From Acidobacteriota bacterium (GTDB lineage: Bacteria > Acidobacteriota > Terriglobia > Terriglobales > Acidobacteriaceae): a DNA stretch of 6,883 nt. Below the pieces are notes generated by a model that saw nothing but the letters and a program-made list of their open reading frames with translations, was not told the origin of the DNA and did not search any database. The first letter of the stretch is position 1. Each line of letters begins with the position of its first letter. The stretch covers positions 1 through 6,883 of the forward strand of contig JAJYBT010000130.1 in NCBI GenBank assembly GCA_021778875.1, in the 5' to 3' direction. Positions 1 to 6,490 of this stretch are shown here, one piece after another. The translations under genes were made by a program, and so were the position numbers.

Positions 1-689
1 CGGTGAGCCTGGCCGGCAAGTCCGTGGGCACGGCCAACTACCACCTGACGCCCAGCGGCAGCGGCTACAACTCCACCTCGCTGGTGCGCATTGACATGAA
101 GGGCCTGAGCTACGCCTTTTCGAAGACGGAGCAGCTCTCGCGCGCGAGCCAGTTGCAGCATGTGGAGCTGAGCGCCACCGTCAACGATTCCGCGGTGAAC
201 GTGACCGCCGCGCCCGACTCGGCGCAGTTTCTGCTGAACATGTCGGCCAACGGGCGCAGCAGCACCACGCGGCTGGCCAGGCAGCCCGGCGCGGTCTTCA
301 TGCCCGACTTCGATCCCGGCGCGTTTCAAACCCTGCTGAACCTGGCCCAGGCCACCAACAACCGCGACCTGTATGTCATCATCCCCAAGAATCAGGGCTC
401 CCTTGTGCCCGTGGAACTGGCCACCTATGCCGATGAGCAGGGCACGCTGAATGGCCAGACCGTTACGGTGCATCACCTGGTGGCCACCATTTCCGGGTCG
501 CTGACGGACCTTTTTGCCGGGCAGGACAACCAGCTTTTGCAGGCCGAGCTGCCGCAGGAGGGCTTTGCGATCATCCGCAACGGATTTGTGCTGAAGCCGC
601 CGGCCAAGCCCCTTGCGCCACCCGCGCCTCCACCGGGCGTGAACCAGCAGCCGGGCGCAGCGCAGCCAGCTCAGGCGCCTGCCCGCTAG
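1..689 (+). CDS. Hypothetical protein, 5'-truncated, with Pro/Ala-rich C-terminal tail
   Basis: The reading frame is open to the left edge and ends at TAG 687-689. A GTG at position 3 could be read as a start, but no ribosome binding site is visible and the frame has no upstream stop, so the gene most likely begins outside the window. The 228 visible residues alternate polar and hydrophobic positions in the manner of a beta-rich secreted or envelope protein: a Gly/Ser/Thr-rich beginning, a hydrophobic central segment around residues 105-128 (FQTLLNLAQATNNRDLYVII), and a pattern near 155-197 with a DLFAGQDNQLLQAELP stretch. The last 30 or so residues are dominated by Pro, Ala and Gln, typical of a flexible tail. 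The layout loosely recalls DUF3108-type periplasmic proteins, but I cannot confirm the family and assign no function. The next gene is 237 bases away on the same strand and appears to have its own promoter. Confidence 0.7.
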   Translation, partial: VSLAGKSVGTANYHLTPSGSGYNSTSLVRIDMKGLSYAFSKTEQLSRASQLQHVELSATVNDSAVNVTAAPDSAQFLLNMSANGRSSTTRLARQPGAVFMPDFDPGAFQTLLNLAQATNNRDLYVIIPKNQGSLVPVELATYADEQGTLNGQTVTVHHLVATISGSLTDLFAGQDNQLLQAELPQEGFAIIRNGFVLKPPAKPLAPPAPPPGVNQQPGAAQPAQAPAR

Positions 690-732
690 CCGCACGTTCA
701 GAGATGCCGTATCGCGAAGCCGCAAAGCCCGA

Positions 733-757
733 GCCGGTGCGACCGGCAGGAGCTGCC
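733..757. other. Two overlapping, mutually exclusive hairpins (possible terminator without U-tract)
   Basis: Positions 733-738 (GCCGGT) and 742-747 (ACCGGC) form a perfect 6-bp stem with a 3-base loop. Positions 745-749 (GGCAG) and 753-757 (CTGCC) form a perfect 5-bp stem, also with a 3-base loop. The two share bases 745-747, so only one can form at a time. They lie 44 bases after the stop of the first gene and are not followed by a T-run, so an intrinsic terminator is possible but not canonical. A third weak stem (CAGAG 776-780 with CTCTG 791-795) follows. The rest of the 690-849 spacer shows nothing I can name. Confidence 0.3.
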
Positions 758-849
758 GACCTTCCCCTAGACTCACAGAGGCCACGCCTTCTCTGAAAAT
801 GCCGTGAGATCGCGCGGCCCTCAGCCGGGAGCGGGCCCTTAGAGAGACT

Positions 850-860
850 GTTACGAAACT
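850..860. repeat. Left arm of 11-bp inverted repeat flanking the cupin gene
   Basis: GTTACGAAACT here is the exact reverse complement of AGTTTCGTAAC at 1591-1601. The arms enclose 730 bases containing only the cupin gene and its flanks. ACTGTT also occurs twice here in direct orientation (847-852 and 858-863), 11 bp apart, about one helical turn. The arm could be a terminal repeat remnant or a shared protein-binding site. Confidence 0.5.
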
Positions 861-862
861 GT

Positions 863-892
863 TTGACTCAGGTGAAGCCCACCGCTGACTAT
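863..892 (+). promoter_or_regulatory. Possible sigma70-like promoter of the cupin gene
   Basis: TTGACT at 863-868 is a good match to a -35 box. With an 18-bp spacer the -10 position is GACTAT (887-892), a poor match. The region also has GTTTGAC (861-867) mirrored by GTCAAAC (901-907) around a 33-base spacer, which could be an operator pair. Only the -35 half is convincing. Confidence 0.25.
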
Positions 893-926
893 TCGAATAC
901 GTCAAACTTCTTCTTAGGAGTTGCGA

Positions 927-1487
927 ATGCACACAACGCGCCGCACCCTGCTTCGTCGTTCTATTTTTGCGGCGCCACTCCTTTCTGCGGATCTATTCGC
1001 TCCGCTGCCTACCGCAGCTGAGGTCTCCTCATCTTCCGAGCAGTGGTACTGGTATCCGTTCCACAACCTCACTATAAAGGCCACCAGTTCCGATACGGGA
1101 AACACTACCGCGTGGATGCTGACCGAAAGCGCTTCCCATCAGGGCGTACCCTTGCACAAGCATCTGTACGAGGATGAGTCTTTCTTCGTTGTAAGCGGCA
1201 TCTTCGAAATCACTGTCGGCGATAAGACCACCACCGGCGGCCCAGGGACTTATGCATATGGCCCCCGCAACGTTCCCCACCAATGGACGAACATGGGCTT
1301 GGGTCGCGGACAATTGCTCAACGTCTACACACCCGGCGGCATCGACAAGTTCTTCCTGGCCGTTGGCATACCTATTCACTCGCCCACCGAGCAGCCTCAA
1401 GTTGATCTCGCCGCCTACGATGCGCGTACCAAACCGCTCCGCGAGAAGACGGGAATCATCCGTCTCGGTCCCCCTAAATACCCCTAG
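927..1487 (+). CDS. Exported small cupin-domain protein (Tat-like leader)
   Basis: The product has 186 residues. The ATG at 927 is preferred because TAGGAG (915-920) sits six bases upstream; the in-frame TTG at 921 abuts it. Residues 1-31 look like an export leader: a Tat-like TTRRTLL (residues 3-9), a second Arg pair, a hydrophobic stretch and a small-residue end (PTAAE). The body is a single cupin_2 barrel. Cupin motif 1 is complete, with H77, H79, E84 and G91 in the spacing G-x5-HxH-x4-E-x6-G. Motif 2 is nearly complete (GTYAYGPRNVPHQWTN), with H118 and N122. The metal site of two or three His plus Glu is therefore intact. The family includes dioxygenases, isomerases and simple binding proteins; the substrate cannot be read from sequence. 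Codons are less GC-biased than in neighbouring genes (for example TCT ATT TTT near the start). The gene stands alone, convergent with the flavoprotein gene, and an 11-bp inverted repeat brackets it. Confidence 0.85.
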   Translation: MHTTRRTLLRRSIFAAPLLSADLFAPLPTAAEVSSSSEQWYWYPFHNLTIKATSSDTGNTTAWMLTESASHQGVPLHKHLYEDESFFVVSGIFEITVGDKTTTGGPGTYAYGPRNVPHQWTNMGLGRGQLLNVYTPGGIDKFFLAVGIPIHSPTEQPQVDLAAYDARTKPLREKTGIIRLGPPKYP

Positions 1488-1566
1488 CCGCCATAGACTA
1501 CTCGATTGAATTCACGACTCCTAGTGGCTTGCCGGACCTCTGAAGAGCATCAGCCGGAGCATTCAC

Positions 1567-1580
1567 GACCGTCTACGGTC
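1567..1580. other. Small hairpin between convergent genes
   Basis: GACCG (1567-1571) and CGGTC (1576-1580) pair perfectly around a TCTA loop. It lies in the 120-base gap between the 3' ends of the cupin and flavoprotein genes, where a shared terminator would be expected. The stem is short and lacks a T-run on either strand, so termination is only a guess. Confidence 0.25.
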
Positions 1581-1590
1581 TCCTAAATTG

Positions 1591-1601
1591 AGTTTCGTAA
1601 C
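1591..1601. repeat. Right arm of 11-bp inverted repeat flanking the cupin gene
   Basis: AGTTTCGTAAC is the exact reverse complement of 850-860. It ends six bases short of the flavoprotein stop codon (complement of 1608-1610), so an insertion delimited by it would have left that gene intact. Confidence 0.5.
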
Positions 1602-1607
1602 GACCCC

Positions 1608-2783
1608 TTACACCGCCCGCCCCGCCGCCACCGCCGAGGCCCATGCCCACTGGAAGTTGAATCCGCCCAGGTGGCCGGTCACATCCACCGCCTCGCCAAT
1701 AAAGAACAACCCCGGCACGGCGCGCGCCTGCATGGTCCGCGCGTGCAGGCCATCGGTATCCACGCCCCCGGCGGTCACTTCGGCCTTCTCAAAGCCCTCA
1801 GTGCCCGTGGGGTGAAAGGCCCAGCGGTGCAGTGTCCGCTCGCAGGCCTCAAGGGCCGCGTTGGACCAGCCGCGCGGCGCACCCGCCTCCGCCATAAACG
1901 CCGCCAGCCGCTGCGGCAGCACCGCGCGCAAAGCCTGACGGAGGGCTGCGGCATCCCGCCGCGCGCCCGGCAGCAGCAGCGGCCCCAGCACCTCCGCGCC
2001 AGGCGCGAAATCCACCACCAGCGGCTCGCCGGCCCGCCAGTAGCTGGAGGCCTGCAAAATCGCCGGTCCGCTTAACCCCCGGTGCGTGACCAGCAGCTTC
2101 TCCCTGAAGCGCGGCCCGACGCCCGCCTGGGCTGCTACGTCTGCCGAGACGCCGGCCAACGCCGCCCACCCGGCCTTTTGCTCCAGCACGAGCGGCACCA
2201 GCGCGGGACGCGGCGCAACCACGCCCAGACCGAACTGCCGCGCCAGCTCGTATCCAAACCCCGTGGCCCCCAGCCTGGGAATGGAAAGGCCGCCGGTGGC
2301 CACCACCAGCGCCGCAGCCTCGAATTCACCGTGGGACGATGCAACATCGAATCCGCTGCTGTCGCGCTCGACGGCGATGCCGCGCGCGTTGAGGACGAGT
2401 TCCACGGCGCCCCGCTCGCACTCGGCCAGCAGCATATTCAGGATTTCCCGCGCCGAGTGGTCGCAGAAGAGCTGCCCGAGCGTCTTTTCGTGCCAGGGGA
2501 TTCCGTAGCGCTCGACGAGCTCGATAAAGTGGCGCGGCTGATAGAGCGCCAGAGCCGACTTGGCGAAGTGCGGATTGCCGGAGAGAAAGCGATCCGGCGC
2601 GCAGTGCAGGTTGGTGAAGTTGCAGCGTCCGCCACCGGAGATGAGAATCTTGCGGCCCGGCTGCGCACTGTGGTCCAGCAGGGCCACGCGCCGCCCGCGC
2701 TGCGCGGCCACCGCGGCGCACATGAGTCCGGCCGCGCCTGCGCCGATTACAACCACGTCAAATTGGCGCGGGCTGGAGTTCAT
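1608..2783 (-). CDS. yhiN: YhiN/HI0933-family NAD(P)/FAD-dependent flavoprotein (BaiN/RdsA type)
   Basis: A 391-residue flavoprotein close in length to E. coli YhiN. The ATG at 2783 is chosen over one five codons upstream because GGAGAGG (2793-2787) lies just before it and the Rossmann fold begins directly after. The dinucleotide-binding motif is GAGAAG (residues 14-19), with the acidic end of beta-2 at D37. The family hallmark PGRKILISGGGRCNFTN spans 42-58. HEKTLGQLFCD, the ATGGLSIPRLGATGFGYE region and THRGLSGPAILQ follow. The C-terminal FAD-binding part has VTAGGVD (336-342), GLFFIGEAVDVTG (358-370) and GGFNFQWAW (373-381). The family is cytoplasmic and mostly of unknown physiological role; named members include bile-acid reductases (BaiN), but nothing here points to that substrate. 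The gene starts 35 bases after the GntR regulator gene on the same strand with no obvious promoter between, so co-transcription is likely. Family assignment is firm, function is not. Confidence 0.93.
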   Translation of the reverse strand: MNSSPRQFDVVVIGAGAAGLMCAAVAAQRGRRVALLDHSAQPGRKILISGGGRCNFTNLHCAPDRFLSGNPHFAKSALALYQPRHFIELVERYGIPWHEKTLGQLFCDHSAREILNMLLAECERGAVELVLNARGIAVERDSSGFDVASSHGEFEAAALVVATGGLSIPRLGATGFGYELARQFGLGVVAPRPALVPLVLEQKAGWAALAGVSADVAAQAGVGPRFREKLLVTHRGLSGPAILQASSYWRAGEPLVVDFAPGAEVLGPLLLPGARRDAAALRQALRAVLPQRLAAFMAEAGAPRGWSNAALEACERTLHRWAFHPTGTEGFEKAEVTAGGVDTDGLHARTMQARAVPGLFFIGEAVDVTGHLGGFNFQWAWASAVAAGRAV

Positions 2784-2818
2784 GGTCCTCTCCAGCATAG
2801 CGGCAGCAAGGGAGACGA

Positions 2819-3583
2819 TCAGTTGGCGGCTGGTCTGGGACGGGCCGGGGGTTCCTTCAGGACGGCTGCGGCCTTGCGGTCGTTTGGCCGCTCCATGCCC
2901 TGCGCGGTCTGCGCCATGAGCAGATGCTGCTCCATCAGGCGGCGCGCGTCCTGCGGCCTGCGCGAGCGAATGGCGCGATAGATTTCGCGATGCATCTCCG
3001 CCGATTCGCGCAGATCGACGGCGCGCTCCACCGTCTTGCGGCGCTTGTCATACATGGACGAGGTGACCGTTTCCATGATGGCGGCGAGAATGGGATTTCC
3101 TGAAGCCTGCGCAATGATGCGATGAAACAGCACGTCGTGGATCAGGTAGTCGGTCGGGTTCTCCACGGCGGCAAACATCTCGGCCACTTCCTCGGCAAGC
3201 GCCGCGTGATGCTCTTCCTTGCTGCGCTCGGCGGCCAGAGCGGCCAGGTTGCTCTCAAGAATGATGCGCGCCTCAAACATCTGCCAGGACTGGAAGCCGT
3301 GGAGCGCGCCCATGAAGCTGAGCGAGGCCTTGCCCAGGTCCGGTGGCCCCTCGGCGACAAACGTGCCGATGCCGTGGCGGATCTTCATGACGCCCATGGC
3401 GGCCAGGTATCCGATGCCCGTGCGCAGGCTTGCGCGGCTGATCTTGAGGGTGCGCGACAACTCGCGCTCGGGGGGGAGCTTATCGCCCGCCTGCAGCGTA
3501 CCACTCTCGATGAGAGAGCGTACGTGGTTGACCACTTGCATGGTCCGGTGGGTTTCGGGCAGATCCTGTTTCCCCCGTGGCAT
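2819..3583 (-). CDS. GntR-family transcriptional regulator, FadR/FCD subfamily; probable uronate operon repressor
   Basis: With the ATG at 3583 the protein has 254 residues, typical for FadR-type regulators. An in-frame GTG at 3655 would add 24 unlikely residues, and neither start has a good ribosome binding site. The N-terminal winged helix-turn-helix covers about residues 14-76: LPPERELSRTLKISRASLR with Arg40, Arg50 and Arg54 in the positions used for DNA contact in FadR, and wing end HGIGTFV (70-76). The C-terminal FCD ligand domain runs from about 100 to 225, with a complete metal set: D150 and H154 (DVLFH), H198 (EMHREI) and H220 (EQHLL). FCD domains bind small organic acids, often through this metal. 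The gene is divergent from uxaC, and the shared intergenic region carries a double FadR-type operator, so it most likely represses the uronate operon and perhaps itself until a uronate-derived ligand binds. Role inferred from context. Confidence 0.9.
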   Translation of the reverse strand: MPRGKQDLPETHRTMQVVNHVRSLIESGTLQAGDKLPPERELSRTLKISRASLRTGIGYLAAMGVMKIRHGIGTFVAEGPPDLGKASLSFMGALHGFQSWQMFEARIILESNLAALAAERSKEEHHAALAEEVAEMFAAVENPTDYLIHDVLFHRIIAQASGNPILAAIMETVTSSMYDKRRKTVERAVDLRESAEMHREIYRAIRSRRPQDARRLMEQHLLMAQTAQGMERPNDRKAAAVLKEPPARPRPAAN

Positions 3584-3687
3584 AGACAGCGGACGCTTTC
3601 CTGTAAATCTTTCCTGAGATTGAGGAACACTAGAAGAGTACCACTGAAGGCGCACAGCGATGCAGCAAAAATGGGTGAATCTTCCTC

Positions 3688-3716
3688 AAGACAGGCTCAG
3701 GCTCGATGTGTATACT
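3688..3716 (+). promoter_or_regulatory. Probable sigma70-type promoter of the uxaC operon
   Basis: AAGACA (3688-3693, four of six to TTGACA) and TATACT (3711-3716, five of six to TATAAT) are separated by exactly 17 bp. The predicted start of transcription, about 3722-3724, falls inside the first operator half of the palindrome that begins at 3717. This leaves an untranslated leader of about 58 bases before uxaC. Confidence 0.6.
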
Positions 3717-3748
3717 TGTGGTCTGACCTCCATACAGGTCAGACCACA
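3717..3748. promoter_or_regulatory. Double GntR/FadR-type operator in a perfect 13+6+13 bp palindrome
   Basis: The arms are TGTGGTCTGACCT (3717-3729) and AGGTCAGACCACA (3736-3748), perfect inverted repeats around CCATAC. Each arm contains its own smaller palindrome: GGTCTGACC centred on 3724 and GGTCAGACC centred on 3741, 17 bp apart. Both fit the FadR-subfamily pattern TnGTnnnACnA except at one outer base each. The site lies directly downstream of the -10 box and over the expected transcription start, the right place for steric repression. It is most simply read as two adjacent dimer sites for the divergently encoded GntR protein. Confidence 0.8.
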
Positions 3749-3761
3749 GCTCTGCGAAACC

Positions 3762-3768
3762 AAGAGGT
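3762..3768 (+). promoter_or_regulatory. Ribosome binding site of uxaC
   Basis: AAGAGGT lies 12 bases upstream of the ATG at 3781. The spacing is slightly long, but no other in-frame start nearby has a better site. Confidence 0.5.
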
Positions 3769-3780
3769 AGCGTTGCAGCC

Positions 3781-5172
3781 ATGCTGATCCATGAAGACCG
3801 CCTGTTCCCTGCCGAGCCCGACACACGCAAGATTGCCCAGGCGCTTTATCGCCACGTACGAGCGTTGCCCATCGTGAGCCCGCACGGACACACGCAGGCG
3901 TCATGGTTTGCCGGCAACGTGCCGTTTCCTGACCCGGCCACGCTGTTTGTGCAGCCGGACCACTACGTCTACCGGATGCTGTACAGCCAGGGCGTGTCGA
4001 TGGACGATCTCGAGATTGGCCAGCCGGAGGTGAAGAATCCGCGCAAGGTATGGCGCATCTTCGCCAGTCACTACCATCTCTTCCGCGGCACGCCCACGCG
4101 CATGTGGCTGGACTACGCCTTTCAGGAGCTGTTCGGCCTTACGGAGCGGCTGGAGGAGAAAACCGCCGAGTTGTACTTCGACACGATTGCCGCCCGGCTG
4201 CAGACGCCGGAGTTCCTGCCGCGCGCACTTTACGAGCGCTTTGGTCTTGAGGTGCTGGCGACGACGGATTCGCCGCTGGATTCACTGGAGCATCACAGGG
4301 CAATCCGCGAGTCGGGATGGAAGGCGCGCATTCTGCCCACGTTCCGGCCCGATGCGGTTGTCGATCCTGAATTTACGGGCTTTGCCGGCCTGATTGCCAG
4401 GCTGGGTGAAAACACCGGCGAAGACACGGCCACGTGGGCTGGGTATCTGAATGCGCTGCGGAAGACGCGCGCCCGTTTTCGCGAACTGGGCTGCACGGCG
4501 ACCGACCACGGACACCCGACCGTGCAGACTGCGGACCTGACGCGCGCGGGTGCGGAGTTGCTGTTCAAGAGGGTGCTGGCAGGCAAGGCCGATGGCGCGC
4601 AGCAGGAGCTGTTCCGCGCGCAGATGCTGACCGAGATGGCGCAGATGAGCGTGGACGACGGCCTGGTGATGCAGATTCACCCGGGCAGCACACGGAACCA
4701 CAATCGCAAAGTGTATGAGCGTTATGGGCGCGACACCGGAGCCGACATTCCCCGGCCAACAAACTACGTGGACGCGCTGCGCCCACTGCTTGATCGCTTT
4801 GGCAATGAGAGCAGGCTGACGATTATCCTTTTCACGCTGGATGAGTCCACCTATGGCCGGGAGCTTGCGCCGCTGGCCGGGCACTATCCCAGCCTGCGGC
4901 TCGGGCCGCCGTGGTGGTTCTTTGACAGTCCTGAGGGCATGACGCGCTTTCGCGAGCAGACGACGGAGACGGCGGGCTTCTACAACACGGTGGGCTTCAA
5001 CGACGACACGCGGGCCTTTCTTTCCATTCCTGCACGCCACGATGTGGCGCGGCGCATGGATTGCGGGTTTCTGGCGCGGCTTGTGGCCGAGCATCGGATG
5101 GAGGAAGATGAAGCATTCGAGGTGGCGCACGATCTGGCTTACGGGCTGGTAAAGAAAGCCTATCGGCTGTAA
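3781..5172 (+). CDS. uxaC: Glucuronate (uronate) isomerase UxaC
   Basis: A cytoplasmic isomerase (EC 5.3.1.12) converting D-glucuronate to D-fructuronate and D-galacturonate to D-tagaturonate, the first step of the isomerase pathway. The 463 residues match the usual length of about 470. It is an amidohydrolase-fold barrel: metal-binding HxH at H35/H37 (SPHGHTQASWF), TTDSPLDSLEHH from T161, PTFRPD with R189 and D191, QIHPGSTRNHN with H300 and R305, GPPWWFFDS from G375, and DDTRAFLS with D409 and R411 near the C-terminus. The first motif is HGHT rather than the HCHL or HNHL of the E. coli type, placing it in a distinct clade of the same family. It is the first gene of an operon with a permease (10-base gap) and a LarA-like gene, behind a GntR-type operator. 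The reductases and dehydratases of the pathway are not in the window. Confidence 0.96.
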   Translation: MLIHEDRLFPAEPDTRKIAQALYRHVRALPIVSPHGHTQASWFAGNVPFPDPATLFVQPDHYVYRMLYSQGVSMDDLEIGQPEVKNPRKVWRIFASHYHLFRGTPTRMWLDYAFQELFGLTERLEEKTAELYFDTIAARLQTPEFLPRALYERFGLEVLATTDSPLDSLEHHRAIRESGWKARILPTFRPDAVVDPEFTGFAGLIARLGENTGEDTATWAGYLNALRKTRARFRELGCTATDHGHPTVQTADLTRAGAELLFKRVLAGKADGAQQELFRAQMLTEMAQMSVDDGLVMQIHPGSTRNHNRKVYERYGRDTGADIPRPTNYVDALRPLLDRFGNESRLTIILFTLDESTYGRELAPLAGHYPSLRLGPPWWFFDSPEGMTRFREQTTETAGFYNTVGFNDDTRAFLSIPARHDVARRMDCGFLARLVAEHRMEEDEAFEVAHDLAYGLVKKAYRL

Positions 5173-5182
5173 GGAGAGAAGC

Positions 5183-6490
5183 ATGGCTGGCGGAATCGCT
5201 TCAGGCGCGCAGGCGACTGAGGAAGTTGAACCCGGAGCGCGCTCAGGGCGCGTGCGCTGGACGATCTGCGCCATGCTGTTTGTGGCCACGTCGATCAACT
5301 ACATGGACCGCCAGGTGATTTCGATTCTGAAGCCCACGCTCGAACAGAGCATCGGCATGACGGAAGTGGGCTATGGCTACGTGGTGGACGCTTTTCAGAT
5401 TGCGTACGCGCTGGGCCTGCTGGCTGCCGGACGCCTGGTGGACAAGGTTGGAACGCGCATCGGCTACATGATCATCATGGCGGTCTGGAGCCTGTCTGCG
5501 ATGGGCCATGCGCTGGCCAACACGGTGCTTGAATTCGGCGTGGCGCGCTTTTCGCTGGGGCTTGGCGAGTCCGGCAATTTTCCCGCGGCAATCAAGACGG
5601 TGGCGGAGTGGTTTCCGCAGAGCGAGCGCTCGCTGGCCACGGGCCTGTTCAACTCCGGCGCGAACCTGGGCGCGATTCTGGCTCCGATCATCGTGCCTTG
5701 GATTACGCTGCGCTATGGCTGGCATGCGGCATTTTTGACCACCGGCATCTTCAGCGCTGTTTGGATTCTGTGGTGGTTTCGCAACTATCGCAAGCCCGCG
5801 GAACACCCGACTCTGACCGGCGCGGAGCTGCGCTACATCTACCAGGAAGCGGCCGCGCAGATGGGGCCTTCTGTACACTGGCGGCGGCTGATGGGCTACC
5901 GGCAGACGTGGGGCTTCTCGCTGGCCAAGTTTCTGACCGATCCGATCTGGTGGTTCTATCTGTTCTGGCTGCCGTCGTATTTCAACGCGCGCTTTCATCT
6001 GGATCTTTCGCATCTTGGCCTGCCGCTGATCGTCGTCTACAACGCATCGGCAGTGGGCAGCATTGGCGGAGGCTGGCTGCCTGCGCCGTTTCGCCGCCTG
6101 GGGCTTTCGCCGGCGCAGGCGCGGCTGGGCGCGATGCTGCTGTGCGCCTGCGCGGTGCTGCCCATCTTCGCCCTCGTTCACGTCCAGTCGGAGTGGTCGG
6201 CGATTGGGTTGCTCAGCCTGGCTGCGGCGGCGCACCAGGGCTGGTCTGCCAATCTCTTTACCACAGCCTCTGATATGTTTCCCCGCAGCGCCGTTGGCTC
6301 GGTAACCGGCATTGGCGGGATGGCCGGGTCGGTCGGCGGCGCGCTGCTGGCCTTTTATGCGGGCCACATTCTGCAATTGACGCACAGCTATGCCAGCCTG
6401 TTTGCCATCGCCGGAAGCGCATATCTGCTGGGCCTCGCGATTCTGTATGCGCTCGCCCCCGGGCTGAGAAAGGTGGAGTTTGCCCTATGA
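5183..6490 (+). CDS. exuT: MFS hexuronate/hexonate transporter, ExuT-like (anion:cation symporter family)
   Basis: A 435-residue inner-membrane permease of the 12-helix major facilitator superfamily, expected to import hexuronates (or aldonates) with protons. The start has a strong site, AAGGAG (5171-5176), overlapping the uxaC stop and six bases from the ATG. After a hydrophilic N-terminus, helix 1 begins near residue 26 and contains NYMDRQ (39-44). MFS motif A between helices 2 and 3 is GRLVDKVGTR (84-93). Helix 4 carries R123 and the family hallmark GESGNFP (129-135). D42 and E130 match by position the acidic pair linked to proton coupling in the related galactonate transporter DgoT. A central cytoplasmic loop lies around 200-235 and six further helices follow. 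The substrate is inferred from uxaC directly upstream; galactonate, gluconate or other sugar acids are alternatives in this family. Confidence 0.9.
   Translation: MAGGIASGAQATEEVEPGARSGRVRWTICAMLFVATSINYMDRQVISILKPTLEQSIGMTEVGYGYVVDAFQIAYALGLLAAGRLVDKVGTRIGYMIIMAVWSLSAMGHALANTVLEFGVARFSLGLGESGNFPAAIKTVAEWFPQSERSLATGLFNSGANLGAILAPIIVPWITLRYGWHAAFLTTGIFSAVWILWWFRNYRKPAEHPTLTGAELRYIYQEAAAQMGPSVHWRRLMGYRQTWGFSLAKFLTDPIWWFYLFWLPSYFNARFHLDLSHLGLPLIVVYNASAVGSIGGGWLPAPFRRLGLSPAQARLGAMLLCACAVLPIFALVHVQSEWSAIGLLSLAAAAHQGWSANLFTTASDMFPRSAVGSVTGIGGMAGSVGGALLAFYAGHILQLTHSYASLFAIAGSAYLLGLAILYALAPGLRKVEFAL

Noticed and set aside
2784..2798. Earlier in-frame ATG for the flavoprotein at 2798
   Set aside because: It would place the GGAGAGG ribosome site inside the coding region; the ATG at 2783 is correctly spaced from it.
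2082..2981. Open frame of 299 codons on the plus strand across the flavoprotein start and the regulator end
   Set aside because: Antisense to two clearly recognised genes, with no ribosome site and no recognisable motifs.
3584..3655. 24-residue upstream extension of the GntR protein from a GTG at 3655
   Set aside because: No ribosome binding site, residues unlike the family's N-terminus, and the ATG at 3583 already gives the usual distance to the helix-turn-helix.
3717..3748. The 32-bp palindrome as an intrinsic terminator
   Set aside because: No T-run on either strand, and it sits immediately after a promoter upstream of uxaC, so an operator fits better.
4282..5298. Long open frame of 338 codons on the minus strand opposite uxaC
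   Set aside because: Antisense shadow of a well-supported gene in GC-rich DNA; the product is Arg/His/Gln-rich and matches no fold I know.
5243..6385. Long open frame of 380 codons on the minus strand opposite the permease
   Set aside because: Lies wholly within the permease gene, with an Arg/Gln/His-rich composition typical of antisense frames of membrane proteins.
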